Below, one piece after another: positions 15,652-23,189 of a stretch of DNA of 41,444 nucleotides. Made by a program: the position numbers and the translations under genes. Position 1 is the first letter of the stretch. Each line of letters starts with the position of its first letter. The DNA is from Labilibaculum sp. (GTDB taxonomy: Bacteria; Bacteroidota; Bacteroidia; Bacteroidales; Marinifilaceae), in assembly GCA_016760525.1 (NCBI GenBank), contig JAESUW010000004.1, positions 1 to 41,444 on the forward strand, given 5' to 3'. A model generated the notes under the pieces. It searched no databases and was not told where the DNA came from. It saw nothing but the letters and a program-made list of their open reading frames with translations.

Positions 15652-16926
15652 TTAGTCGATTAGCTCAAAACCTGTGTAAGGAACTAATGCTTTTGGAATT
15701 CTGATTCCTTCAGGTGTTTGGTTATTTTCGAGTAAAGCAGCAACAATTCTAGGCAATGCTAATGCACTTCCATTCAAAGTATGCGCTAATTCAGGTTTTT
15801 TCATGTTCTTACCTTTGTATCGTAATTTTAAACGATTCGACTGGTAGGCTTCAAAATTAGAAACCGAACTTACTTCCAGCCATTTTTCTTGAGCTGTAGA
15901 AAATACTTCGAAATCGAAAGTAAGTGCAGCTGAAAAATTAGTATCACCACCACATAAGCGAAGCAAACGGTAAGGAAGTTCCAATTTCTTGATAATTCCT
16001 TCTACGTGAGCTACCATTCCTTCAAGAGCTTCGTATGATTTTTCAGGATGCTGTAATTGAACGATTTCAACTTTATCGAATTGATGTAAACGATTCAATC
16101 CACGTACATCTTTTCCGTATGATCCGGCTTCTCTTCTGAAACAAGCAGAGTAAGCAGTGTTTTTTACGGGGAAATCTTCTTCTTTCAAAATAACATCACG
16201 ATATATGTTCGTTACCGGTACTTCGGCAGTAGGAATCAAATATAGATTGTCCTCTGTCACATGATACATCTGGCCTTCTTTATCAGGTAATTGTCCTGTT
16301 CCGTATGCAGATGCCTCATTAACAACCAAAGGAGGAATAACTTCTTCGTATCCTGCTTTGCGGTTTTCATCCAAAAAGAAATTGATTAAAGCTCTCTGAA
16401 GAATTGCGCCTTTACCTCTGTACAAAGGAAAACCAGCTCCAGTTATTTTATTGCCTAATTCAAAATCTATAATGTTATATTTTTTTGCTAATTCCCAGTG
16501 AGGAATTGCTTTGTCGTGTAGCTTTGGAATATCAGCACAAGTTTTTTCAATAACGTTTTCTTCTTCACCTTTACCCGCAGGAACAGATGGATGTGGAATG
16601 TTCGGAATTTGGAGTAGTAATTCGGTTAATTGCTGAACTGTATTGTTTTGAATCACAGTTAATTCGGCAATAGAATCTTTTAACTTACCTGTTTTTTCTT
16701 TAGCAGTATTTGCCTCATCAGTTTTTCCACTTTTGAAAAGCATTCCGATTTCTTTAGATAAACCGTTCATTTCAGCCAAAGTAGCATCTAATTTTGTTTG
16801 GCTTGCTTTTCTTTTTTCGTCAAGAATAATAATGTTTTCGATAATTTCTGTTGCATCGAAATTCTTTATTTTTAAGGCCTTAATGGCTTCATTCTTGTTT
16901 TCCTGTAGGTATTTGAGGCTTAGCAT
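15652..16926 (-). CDS. serS: Seryl-tRNA synthetase
   Basis: This 424-residue class II synthetase charges tRNA-Ser. The N-terminal antiparallel coiled-coil arm that contacts the long variable arm spans about residues 30-105. Class II motif 2 is in FRREAGSYGKDVRGLNRLHQ and motif 3 in LNGSALALPRIVAALLEN, with the TAEVPVTNIYRD stretch for serine and ATP binding. The length is normal. The start begins directly with the conserved MLSLKYLQENKNEAI. It is downstream of rpmA but separated by a terminator, so it is probably transcribed independently. Confidence 0.97.
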   Translation of the reverse strand: MLSLKYLQENKNEAIKALKIKNFDATEIIENIIILDEKRKASQTKLDATLAEMNGLSKEIGMLFKSGKTDEANTAKEKTGKLKDSIAELTVIQNNTVQQLTELLLQIPNIPHPSVPAGKGEEENVIEKTCADIPKLHDKAIPHWELAKKYNIIDFELGNKITGAGFPLYRGKGAILQRALINFFLDENRKAGYEEVIPPLVVNEASAYGTGQLPDKEGQMYHVTEDNLYLIPTAEVPVTNIYRDVILKEEDFPVKNTAYSACFRREAGSYGKDVRGLNRLHQFDKVEIVQLQHPEKSYEALEGMVAHVEGIIKKLELPYRLLRLCGGDTNFSAALTFDFEVFSTAQEKWLEVSSVSNFEAYQSNRLKLRYKGKNMKKPELAHTLNGSALALPRIVAALLENNQTPEGIRIPKALVPYTGFELID

Positions 16927-16975
16927 CGGTATCTTTTGTAAATGATTATATCTGTCTAAAACTTTCAGGCTATAA

Positions 16976-17020
16976 AAATAAAAAAATCTCCTGTCTTTAT
17001 ACGAAATAAAGCAGGAGATT
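16976..17020 (-). terminator. Rho-independent terminator after rplU-rpmA
   Basis: AATCTCCTG (16985-16993) pairs with CAGGAGATT (17012-17020), continued by CTTTA/TAAAG with one bulged base. On the minus strand it is followed by a T-rich run. It ends the ribosomal-protein transcript before serS. Confidence 0.93.
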
Positions 17021-17043
17021 ATAATATTTTAAGGCTAAATAAT

Positions 17044-17307
17044 TTATTCAGCTACTAAAGGTTCAATAGAAACATAAGATCTATCATCTCTTTTCTTTCT
17101 AAAAACTACAGTTCCAGGAACAAGTGCAAACAGAGTATGATCTTTACCCATACCTACATTTTCTCCAGGATTATGTCTTGTGCCTCTTTGACGAATAAGG
17201 ATGCTTCCAGCTTTAGCAAATTGCCCGCCGTAAATTTTAACTCCTAATCGCTTACTTTCCGATTCTCTACCGTTTCTAGAACTACCGGCTCCTTTTTTAT
17301 GTGCCAT
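17044..17307 (-). CDS. rpmA: 50S ribosomal protein L27
   Basis: The 87-residue protein begins [16 protein letters not shown], the classic L27 N-terminus that reaches the peptidyl-transferase centre. The glycine- and arginine-rich core ([38 protein letters not shown]) is complete. There is no N-terminal extension needing cleavage, unlike in Firmicutes. It starts 19 bp after rplU; the pair is the usual L21-L27 operon. Confidence 0.98.
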   Translation of the reverse strand: MAHKKGAGSSRNGRESESKRLGVKIYGGQFAKAGSILIRQRGTRHNPGENVGMGKDHTLFALVPGTVVFRKKRDDRSYVSIEPLVAE

Positions 17308-17326
17308 TTTGTTATATTTTTAAGGA

Positions 17327-17638
17327 TTAAGCTACAATTTCTTCAATTTGAATTTGTGTAAGGTCCTGACGGTGTCCGTTCAGTTTTCTGTATCCTTTTC
17401 TTCTTTTCTTTTTGAATACTAATACCTTGTCACCTCTCATGTGAGATATAACTTTAGCAGTTACTTTAGCTCCTTCAACTGTTGGAGCTCCAACTACGAT
17501 CTCACCTTCATTATCCACTAAAAGTACTTTAGGGAATTCAACTTGTCCGCCTTCCTCAGCAGATAGTCTGTGAACGAAAATCTTTTGGTCTTTTTCAACT
17601 TTGAATTGCTGACCAGCGATTTCTACAATTACGTACAT
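17327..17638 (-). CDS. rplU: 50S ribosomal protein L21
   Basis: I start this at ATG 17636-17638, giving 103 residues ([18 protein letters not shown]), exactly the usual L21 length. The frame is open 13 codons further upstream, but that part lies in the mRNA leader and is not conserved. L21 markers present are [21 protein letters not shown] and the basic [15 protein letters not shown] segment that binds 23S rRNA. It is the first gene of rplU-rpmA, driven by the promoter at 17733-17763. Confidence 0.97.
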   Translation of the reverse strand: MYVIVEIAGQQFKVEKDQKIFVHRLSAEEGGQVEFPKVLLVDNEGEIVVGAPTVEGAKVTAKVISHMRGDKVLVFKKKRRKGYRKLNGHRQDLTQIQIEEIVA

Positions 17639-17726
17639 TATTTCTAATTTTACGGTTTGTTCCAGGGGGTGGGCCATTTTAAACTTTAAATTTACCTCTT
17701 GGTGAACCCCTTAAGAATTTTATTTC
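17639..17726 (-). promoter_or_regulatory. 5' leader of rplU-rpmA, possible autoregulatory structure
   Basis: The leader of roughly 90 nt contains GGGGTTCACC near its 5' end and CCACCCCCTGGAAC nearer the start codon. These can pair through GTTC/GGAAC and GGT/ACC around an AT-rich TTTAAAGTTTAAA loop. Ribosomal-protein leaders often fold like this to bind their own product. The structure is only sketched by eye. Confidence 0.3.
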
Positions 17727-17732
17727 GGAATG

Positions 17733-17763
17733 CAAAAATAGAAAAGATTAATTGATAAACAAA
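17733..17763 (-). promoter_or_regulatory. Promoter of rplU-rpmA
   Basis: On the minus strand, TTTG is followed by 19 bases and then TATTTTTG. This is a full match to the Bacteroidota sigma-ABfr consensus (TTTG, 17-23 bp, TAnnTTTG). It is the best promoter in the window. Confidence 0.85.
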
Positions 17764-18052
17764 GTTTTACCATTAGAAATGAATTATTTCACGTCCTTTT
17801 TTTTGATTCTAAATTGGTTTTGCCTGATTTCATTAGAAAATCATTATTAAGACGTAAAGTTTCCATACATTGGTTTGGATTTCTTTGGCTATAAATATGT
17901 ATCTTCATATGAAAGATATGAATGACGACTATTAGAATAGTTAAAATGAATTAGAGTTCGCAAATTTAATGGTTTACCGAAGAATTTATTTTGTAGGCTG
18001 AGGTAATTTTTTGAGTATTCTTAATTTTGAGAAAAGGCTCAGCTTAGTGTTA
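17764..18052. other. Intergenic region between rplU and the DUF151 gene
   Basis: This is AT-rich divergent spacer. A weak inverted repeat GCTGAG (17997-18002) / CTCAGC (18038-18043) straddles the upstream end of the next promoter. No ORF or RNA gene is recognised. Confidence 0.5.
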
Positions 18053-18053
18053 A

Positions 18054-18082
18054 TTGTCTATTAAAAACAATTCTTATATTTG
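18054..18082 (+). promoter_or_regulatory. Promoter of the DUF151-UVR gene
   Basis: TTG (18054-18056), an 18-base spacer and TATATTTG (18075-18082) fit the Bacteroidota promoter layout. The start codon is 33 bp downstream. Confidence 0.65.
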
Positions 18083-18115
18083 TTAATTGATAGCTGAAAA
18101 AAAGAGAAGTTTTTT

Positions 18116-18721
18116 ATGGGTAAGATAAAACTTAATGTTTTAGGATTGTCGTACAGTCAGACTCAAACAGGTGCTTATGCACTTGTTTTGTCGGAAGAAG
18201 GCGGAGATAGAAGGATTCCTATAATTATAGGAGGAGTAGAGGCACAGTCGATTGCTATTCAATTGGAGGAGTTGGAGCCACCGCGACCATTAACTCATGA
18301 TCTTTTTAAGAGTTTTGCCGAAGCATTTGCGGTGAATGTTGTAGAGGTAAATATTTACCGATTGGAAGAAGGAATTTTTTATTCTGAGCTAATTTGTGTT
18401 AAAGGATCAAATCGTATTCGGATTGATTCCCGTACATCAGATGCTGTTGCTATTGCACTGCGTTTTAAATGTCCAATATTTACAACCGACGAAATAATTG
18501 AGAAGGCAGGAATTGTATTGAGTATAGATGGGGATGCTGAAGAACCGTTTGTTGCCAGTCAACAAAAACCAGAGACCTTAGTGCCCGAAAAGAGGAATCA
18601 GTTTATAAGTTATTCATTAGAGCAACTTACCGGAATGCTTGACGATGCTGTTCGTGATGAAGATTATGAACGAGCTTCGCTAATTCGTGATGAGATTGGT
18701 AGAAGAGAAGAATCCAGTTAA
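18116..18721 (+). CDS. Bifunctional nuclease domain (DUF151) protein with UVR motif
   Basis: The 201-residue protein has an N-terminal DUF151/BFN domain (about 1-135): LNVLGLSYSQTQTGAYALVL, RRIPIIIGGVEAQSIAIQLE, RPLTHDLF and SRTSDAVAIALRFKCPIFT. A UVR (UvrB/C-type) helical hairpin follows at about 165-198, with LEQLTGMLDDAVRDEDYERA and IRDEIGRREE. Plant and archaeal relatives have DNase/RNase activity. UVR motifs mediate protein-protein contacts in UvrB/UvrC and in Clp-regulating proteins. The fusion is common in Bacteroidota. The gene has its own promoter and is followed by the MITE-like repeat copy 2. Confidence 0.9.
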   Translation: MGKIKLNVLGLSYSQTQTGAYALVLSEEGGDRRIPIIIGGVEAQSIAIQLEELEPPRPLTHDLFKSFAEAFAVNVVEVNIYRLEEGIFYSELICVKGSNRIRIDSRTSDAVAIALRFKCPIFTTDEIIEKAGIVLSIDGDAEEPFVASQQKPETLVPEKRNQFISYSLEQLTGMLDDAVRDEDYERASLIRDEIGRREESS

Positions 18722-18759
18722 TTTTATATCCCAAAGTGATTTATTGGTATAAAGAAAAG

Positions 18760-18916
18760 GGGTGTCCGAAAAGTAAAGTTTCACTTGAAAATGTCATGTT
18801 GAGCGATCCCGATAGTTATCGGGACGAAACATCTGTTATTCAAACATACAGATTCTTCGACATCCCGATAGCTATCGGGATCAGAATGACAATAAAATAG
18901 AACTTTTCGGACACCC
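18760..18916. repeat. MITE-like repeat, copy 2 (well preserved)
   Basis: This 157-bp element has near-perfect 15-bp terminal inverted repeats (GGGTGTCCGAAAAGT ... ACTTTTCGGACACCC). Internally the two halves are imperfect inverse copies: ATGTCATGTTGAGCG...GAAACATCTG on the left, CAGATTCTTCGACA...CAGAATGACA on the right. Each half is interrupted by its own palindrome of the form TCCCGATAGYTATCGGGA. It lies between two convergent genes, where it could also act as a transcript-ending hairpin. It has no coding capacity and resembles non-autonomous or REP-type elements. Confidence 0.85.
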
Positions 18917-18942
18917 TCTTTTTTGTGTTTTATAAATTTGGT

Positions 18943-20199
18943 TTAGTGATTAAAACCAGCGAGTTGTTTCGGGTCATGTTTGTGCTTAAACAGGAATGCG
19001 AAGAATATTGTAATCACCAATGAATAGATCGCAAATGAATTCCAAATGTTCATCCATTCGAAGCTGCCTTGGGAATCTGTGAAGAATGTTCCAATGATAA
19101 CACCACTAAGCCAGGAGCCAAGAATAGCACCAAAACCATTGGTCATCATCATAAATAATCCTTGAGCACTAGCCCGCATGCTTGGATCGCACTGAGTTTC
19201 AACAAATAATGAACCTGAAATATTGAAAAAATCGAATGCCATTCCGTAAACAATACACGAAAGAATAATCATCCATAGTCCACCTTCAGGATCACCATAT
19301 GCGAACAGTGCAAATCGTAATACCCAGGCTACCATGGAAATAAGCATTACTTGCTTAATGCCAAATCGCTTAAGAAAGAATGGTATTGCTAGAATAAACA
19401 AGGTTTCTGATATCTGAGAAATCGACATTATTATGGTAGAGTATTCTACCACAAATGAATCGGCATATTTGTCAATATGTTTAAAACTGTCTAGAAAAAC
19501 ATCACCATACATGTTTGTTAATTGCAAAGCGGCACCCAAAAACATTGAAAAGACAAAGAACAATGCCATTTTGTAGTTCTTAAATAATTTGAAGGCATTT
19601 AAACCCAGAGTTTCCGTAAGAGAACTGCTTTTTTGTCTTTGTTTTTGTGGTTTGCATTCTGGTAAGGTAAACGCATAAATTGCTAATAATACAGAAACAA
19701 ATGCGGCAATATAGAATTGATTTCCTGAAGCTTTAAAGCCAGCTAAATTGATAAGCCACATAGCAGCAATAAAACCAATTGTGCCCCAAACACGAATAGG
19801 GGGAAATACTTTTATTACATCGTAATTGTTGTTTTTAAGAATGGTGTACGAGATCGAATTCATTAAAGCGATGGTTGGCATATAGCAAATCATTGCGACC
19901 AATATAACTGAAATGAAAACTGTTGGGTCATCTACTTCAGGTAAGTAAGCTAGGGCACCAGCTCCTAATAAATGAAGAATACCATATAGTTTTTCAGCAT
20001 TTATCCACCTGTCAGCAATAATTCCAGTAAGAGTTGGCATGAAGAGTGAAGCGATACCTAGGGTTGAAAATACTGCACCAAACTCTTCAGGAGACCAATG
20101 TTTTGTCCCAAACCAGTAATTTGCTATTGTTATCAACCAAGAACCCCAAATAAAGAATTGCAAGAAATTCAGTAAGGTCAAACGATTTTTTATACCCAT
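18943..20199 (-). CDS. Nucleoside:H+ symporter-type MFS permease
   Basis: This 418-residue protein with about 12 transmembrane segments belongs to the NupG/XapB nucleoside permease branch of the major facilitator superfamily. Diagnostic stretches are LLNFLQFFIWGSWLITIANYWF at the N-terminus, LTGIIADRWINAEKLYGIL, FPPIRVWGTIGFIAAMW and the late DFFNISGSLFVETQ. It should import nucleosides with protons across the inner membrane. It is divergent from the gate-domain permease at 20496, and the 296 bp between them carries a repeated TTCATTC motif. The thyA-folA genes nearby fit a role in nucleoside supply, but this is context, not proof. Confidence 0.87.
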   Translation of the reverse strand: MGIKNRLTLLNFLQFFIWGSWLITIANYWFGTKHWSPEEFGAVFSTLGIASLFMPTLTGIIADRWINAEKLYGILHLLGAGALAYLPEVDDPTVFISVILVAMICYMPTIALMNSISYTILKNNNYDVIKVFPPIRVWGTIGFIAAMWLINLAGFKASGNQFYIAAFVSVLLAIYAFTLPECKPQKQRQKSSSLTETLGLNAFKLFKNYKMALFFVFSMFLGAALQLTNMYGDVFLDSFKHIDKYADSFVVEYSTIIMSISQISETLFILAIPFFLKRFGIKQVMLISMVAWVLRFALFAYGDPEGGLWMIILSCIVYGMAFDFFNISGSLFVETQCDPSMRASAQGLFMMMTNGFGAILGSWLSGVIIGTFFTDSQGSFEWMNIWNSFAIYSLVITIFFAFLFKHKHDPKQLAGFNH

Positions 20200-20265
20200 A
20201 ACGATGTTTTTAAAAAATAGATTAGTGATTACTATGTCTTAATGGTAATTGGTTGTTTGTGTAGT

Positions 20266-20285
20266 ATTCATTCGAAATTCATTCG
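20266..20285. promoter_or_regulatory. Tandem ATTCATTCG sites upstream of the nucleoside permease
   Basis: Two exact copies of ATTCATTCG (20266-20274 and 20277-20285) are spaced 11 bp apart, one helical turn. The core TTCATTC recurs as an inverted pair at 20453-20484 around the promoter of the divergent gene. This is a candidate operator. Confidence 0.45.
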
Positions 20286-20452
20286 AGGATTAGATAAAAA
20301 AGATCAAAATCAGTATACTTATGAATATCAAAAGCCTCAAAACTAACTAAAAAAATAGATTCTTAAAACATCGGCATTGTCTTTTTATGACAATTAAAAG
20401 AGATATGAAAAGATTCTATATAAAGAAGGTCTTATTCTAATGAAGAGATATT

Positions 20453-20484
20453 TGAATGAAAAAAGTATTTTTGCATTTCATTCA
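20453..20484. promoter_or_regulatory. Inverted repeat flanking the -7 box of the gate-domain gene
   Basis: TGAATGAAA (20453-20461) and TTTCATTCA (20476-20484) form a perfect 9-bp inverted repeat with a 14-base centre. Inside it lies TATTTTTG (20466-20473), a good -7 box for the gene at 20496. A dimeric repressor bound here would cover the promoter. Confidence 0.5.
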
Positions 20485-20495
20485 GTCCGGTTAAA

Positions 20496-21473
20496 ATGAT
20501 TACAGGAAAATCAATTCATACAAAACATCAGTCTGCCAGATCTAAATTGATCTTAGCTGTTAAAGAATCTATACCAAAAGCTTTTTCAACCTCTAAATGG
20601 CTGTTGAGTATAATGATTCCAGTTTCTTTTGGCGTTTTGTTATTGAATTACACAGGTGTTTTAGGACAAGTTTCATCTTATTTGGCGCCAGCGTTTGAAT
20701 TTATTGGACTTCCGGGTGAATCTGCATTTGTGTTGTTAACCAGTATCTTTACAAATATTTATACTGCAATTGCAGTAATTACGAGCCTGGAACTGGAGGG
20801 AAGGGTAGTTACAATTTTAGCTGCAATGTGCTTGGTGGCTCATGGTTTTGTAATTGAGACAGCAGTCTTGAAAAAAACAGGTTCTTCGATGCTTCGAATG
20901 ATTTTACTGCGATTAACAGGTAGTTTTGTTCTCGGAGTCTTTTTAAACTGGGCTTTGCCTGCAGATTCGTTTCAGGCTCATGCAGGAGTTCTCGTTCAAC
21001 AGGAGAGTTTTGGTAACCTGCTTATGGCTTGGCTGGGAACTTCGCTTTCTTTAAGTTTAAAAGTTGTGATATTAATTACCTTATTAATGATATTGCAACG
21101 AATTCTTGAAGTTTTCGGTGTTATTAAATGGTTATCCCGAATATTGGCTCCATTACAAACTATTATGGGCTTGCCTGCTTCTACTTCATTTTCATGGATT
21201 GTTGCGAACACCTTAGGTTTGGCTTACGGTTCCGCTATCATGATAGAACAGGTGGAAAATGGACAGATGACCAAATCGGAAGCTGATTTATTAAATCATC
21301 ATATAGCTGTATCTCATTCACAATTAGAAGATCCTTTGTTGTTTGCTGCCATTGGAGTGCCATTGGGATGGCTGATAATACCTCGTTTACTATTAGGAAT
21401 TATTGTGGTGTGGTTATATCGTTTTGAACTATTTGTGAGAAAATCGGTTAATAGTTTTACCTTTAAAAATTAA
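20496..21473 (+). CDS. Gate-domain (nucleoside recognition) membrane protein
   Basis: This 325-residue polytopic membrane protein has about eight hydrophobic segments and two related halves of the 'Gate' / nucleoside recognition type (PF07670), also found in SpmA/SpmB, FeoB and concentrative nucleoside transporters. Family-like features are PAFEFIGLPGESAFVLLTS with FTNIYTAIAVI in the first half, and LAPLQTIMGLPASTSFSWIV with HHIAVSHSQLEDPLL in the second. The substrate is unknown; despite the domain's name, transport of nucleosides is not established. It shares a regulatory region with the nucleoside permease and stands 16 bp upstream of thyA on the same strand, so it is probably co-transcribed with it. 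Confidence 0.82.
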   Translation: MITGKSIHTKHQSARSKLILAVKESIPKAFSTSKWLLSIMIPVSFGVLLLNYTGVLGQVSSYLAPAFEFIGLPGESAFVLLTSIFTNIYTAIAVITSLELEGRVVTILAAMCLVAHGFVIETAVLKKTGSSMLRMILLRLTGSFVLGVFLNWALPADSFQAHAGVLVQQESFGNLLMAWLGTSLSLSLKVVILITLLMILQRILEVFGVIKWLSRILAPLQTIMGLPASTSFSWIVANTLGLAYGSAIMIEQVENGQMTKSEADLLNHHIAVSHSQLEDPLLFAAIGVPLGWLIIPRLLLGIIVVWLYRFELFVRKSVNSFTFKN

Positions 21474-21489
21474 AATTTGACAATTAATT

Positions 21490-22284
21490 ATGCAACAATA
21501 TCTTCACTTATTAGAAAGAGTTCTCGAAGAAGGGAATAACAAAGAAGACAGGACTGGAACAGGAACGGTTAGCGTTTTTGGTCATCAAATGCGTTTTGAT
21601 TTATCCAAAGGTTTCCCTCTGTTAACTACGAAGAAACTTCACCTAAAATCAATAATTCACGAATTATTGTGGTTTTTAGATGGTGATACCAATGTAAAAT
21701 ATCTTCAGGATAATGGTGTTAGGATTTGGAACGAATGGGCCGATGAAAATGGTGATTTGGGACATGTTTATGGATATCAATGGAGATCATGGCCAAAAAA
21801 TAATGGTGAATCATTGGATCAGATTAAGCAAGTTGTTCACGATATAAAAAACAATCCTGATTCGCGAAGATTAATTGTTAGTGCCTGGAATGCAGGAGAT
21901 ATTGAAAATATGGCTTTGCCTCCTTGTCATGCATTGTTTCAGTTTTATGTCGCAAACGGTAAACTTTCCTGTCAGTTGTATCAGCGTAGTGCCGATATTT
22001 TTCTTGGAGTTCCATTTAATATTGCGTCTTATGCTATATTAACTTTAATGATGGCTCAGGTTTGTGATTTGGAGCCAGGCGAATTTGTTCATACTCTTGG
22101 TGATGCTCATATTTATATGAATCATATGGATCAGGTAAAACTACAATTGACACGAGAACCGAAAGAGCTGCCTCAATTTAAAATAAATCCAGAAATTAAA
22201 AGTATATTCGATTTTAAATTTGAAGATTTTAGTTTGGAAAACTACGATCCGCATCCTCATATTAAAGGAGCAATATCTATTTAA
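21490..22284 (+). CDS. thyA: Thymidylate synthase
   Basis: The 264-residue enzyme, the same length as the E. coli protein, methylates dUMP to dTMP with methylenetetrahydrofolate, producing dihydrofolate. Visible features are the phosphate-binding DRTGTGT near the N-terminus, [15 protein letters not shown], the catalytic Cys146 in [11 protein letters not shown], the [17 protein letters not shown] substrate loop, and a [13 protein letters not shown]-terminus close to the usual PHPxIKxxMAV end. dihydrofolate is recycled by FolA, whose gene lies 410 bp downstream with a dead gene in between. Confidence 0.98.
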   Translation: MQQYLHLLERVLEEGNNKEDRTGTGTVSVFGHQMRFDLSKGFPLLTTKKLHLKSIIHELLWFLDGDTNVKYLQDNGVRIWNEWADENGDLGHVYGYQWRSWPKNNGESLDQIKQVVHDIKNNPDSRRLIVSAWNAGDIENMALPPCHALFQFYVANGKLSCQLYQRSADIFLGVPFNIASYAILTLMMAQVCDLEPGEFVHTLGDAHIYMNHMDQVKLQLTREPKELPQFKINPEIKSIFDFKFEDFSLENYDPHPHIKGAISI

Positions 22285-22308
22285 ATAGATAATTACGAAT
22301 TGCGAATA

Positions 22309-22677
22309 ATGATTTTCAATGAAAAAGATAATATCTTACAACAGAAAATCTATAAATTCGCAGTTCGAATAGTTCGGTTGTGCATGTATCTTCATGAAGA
22401 TAAAAAGGAGTATGTTTTAAGCAAATAATTAATTCGATATGGCACTTCAATTGGAGTTAATGTTGAAGAAGCCATTGGTGAACAAAGAGAAAAGGACTTT
22501 TTTGCTAAGCTTACGATTTCTTATAGGGAAGCAAGATAATCTCATTATTGGATTCGTTTATTAACAGACACCGAATATTTGAAGAAAGAACAAAGCCAAA
22601 GTTTATAAGGGGACACGGAGGAATTAATGAGGATAATTGGAAGTATCCAAAAAACTATAAAATCTCGTAATTCTTAA
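22309..22677 (+). pseudogene. Four-helix-bundle (23S rRNA intervening-sequence type) protein with three in-frame stops
   Basis: One frame of 122 sense or stop positions encodes a recognisable four-helix-bundle protein: KIYKFAVRIVRLCMYLHEDK, YGTSIGVNVEEAIGEQREKD, FFAKLTISYREAR, SHYWIRLLTDTEYLKKEQ and EELMRIIGSI. It is interrupted by TAA at 22426-22428, 22537-22539 and 22606-22608. The first two stand where relatives have Gln and Glu (VLSK-Q-LIRSG and EAR-E-THYW), so single substitutions explain them. No frameshift is needed. Intact homologues of about 120 residues are common orphan genes in Bacteroidota with no proven function. The ATTACGAATTGCGAAT and TAATTCTTAATTCTTAATT flanks are loosely inverse and may be cassette boundaries. 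It sits between thyA and folA. Confidence 0.85.
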
Positions 22678-22695
22678 TTCTTAATTTGTAACTAT

Positions 22696-23181
22696 ATGAA
22701 ACTATCAATTATTGTTGCCGTTTCCCGAAATCTGGTAATCGGAAAAGATAATCAATTAATATGGAAGCTTTCTGCCGATTTAAAAAGGTTTAAAGACTTG
22801 ACTACAGGGCATACCATAATAATGGGAAGAAAAACTTTTGATTCCATTGGTAAGCCATTGCCAAACCGAACATCAATAGTGATCACTCGCCAAAAAGATT
22901 ATAAAATAGAAGGGTGCATTGTTGTTAATTCTTTGGAAGAGGCTTTAGAGAAATCGTCAGATCAGGAGGAAGTTTTTGTTATTGGTGGAGGTGCAATTTA
23001 CAAAGAGGCACTAGCTAAGGCTAATAAAGTTTATTATACAAAGGTTCATAAGAATTTTGAAGGAGATACCTTTTTTCCAGTTCTTAATTTAAAAGAATGG
23101 GAATCTGTTAACAGAGTAGATTGTCTTCCGGACGAAAAAAATGAAATTCCTTATTCATTTATCGATTACAAAAGAAAATAA
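22696..23181 (+). CDS. folA: Dihydrofolate reductase
   Basis: This 161-residue enzyme reduces dihydrofolate to tetrahydrofolate with NADPH. Visible features are SIIVAVSRNLVIGKDNQLIW (substrate pocket and Met20-type loop), SADLKRFKDLTTGHTIIMGR, KTFDSIGKPLPNRTSIVITR for cofactor binding, and VFVIGGGAIYKEAL for the pyrophosphate. The length is normal. It completes the thymidylate cycle with ThyA. The lipoprotein gene follows after 8 bp and is probably co-transcribed. Confidence 0.97.
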   Translation: MKLSIIVAVSRNLVIGKDNQLIWKLSADLKRFKDLTTGHTIIMGRKTFDSIGKPLPNRTSIVITRQKDYKIEGCIVVNSLEEALEKSSDQEEVFVIGGGAIYKEALAKANKVYYTKVHKNFEGDTFFPVLNLKEWESVNRVDCLPDEKNEIPYSFIDYKRK

Positions 23182-23189
23182 CATTACCT

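Noticed and set aside
17639-17677. 13-residue N-terminal extension of L21
   Set aside because: L21 begins [11 protein letters not shown] at 103 residues, and the extension lies in the folded leader.
22309-22677. Stop-codon recoding (TAA as sense) in the four-helix-bundle gene
   Set aside because: All neighbouring genes use TAA as an ordinary stop and no recoding element is visible; nonsense mutation is simpler.
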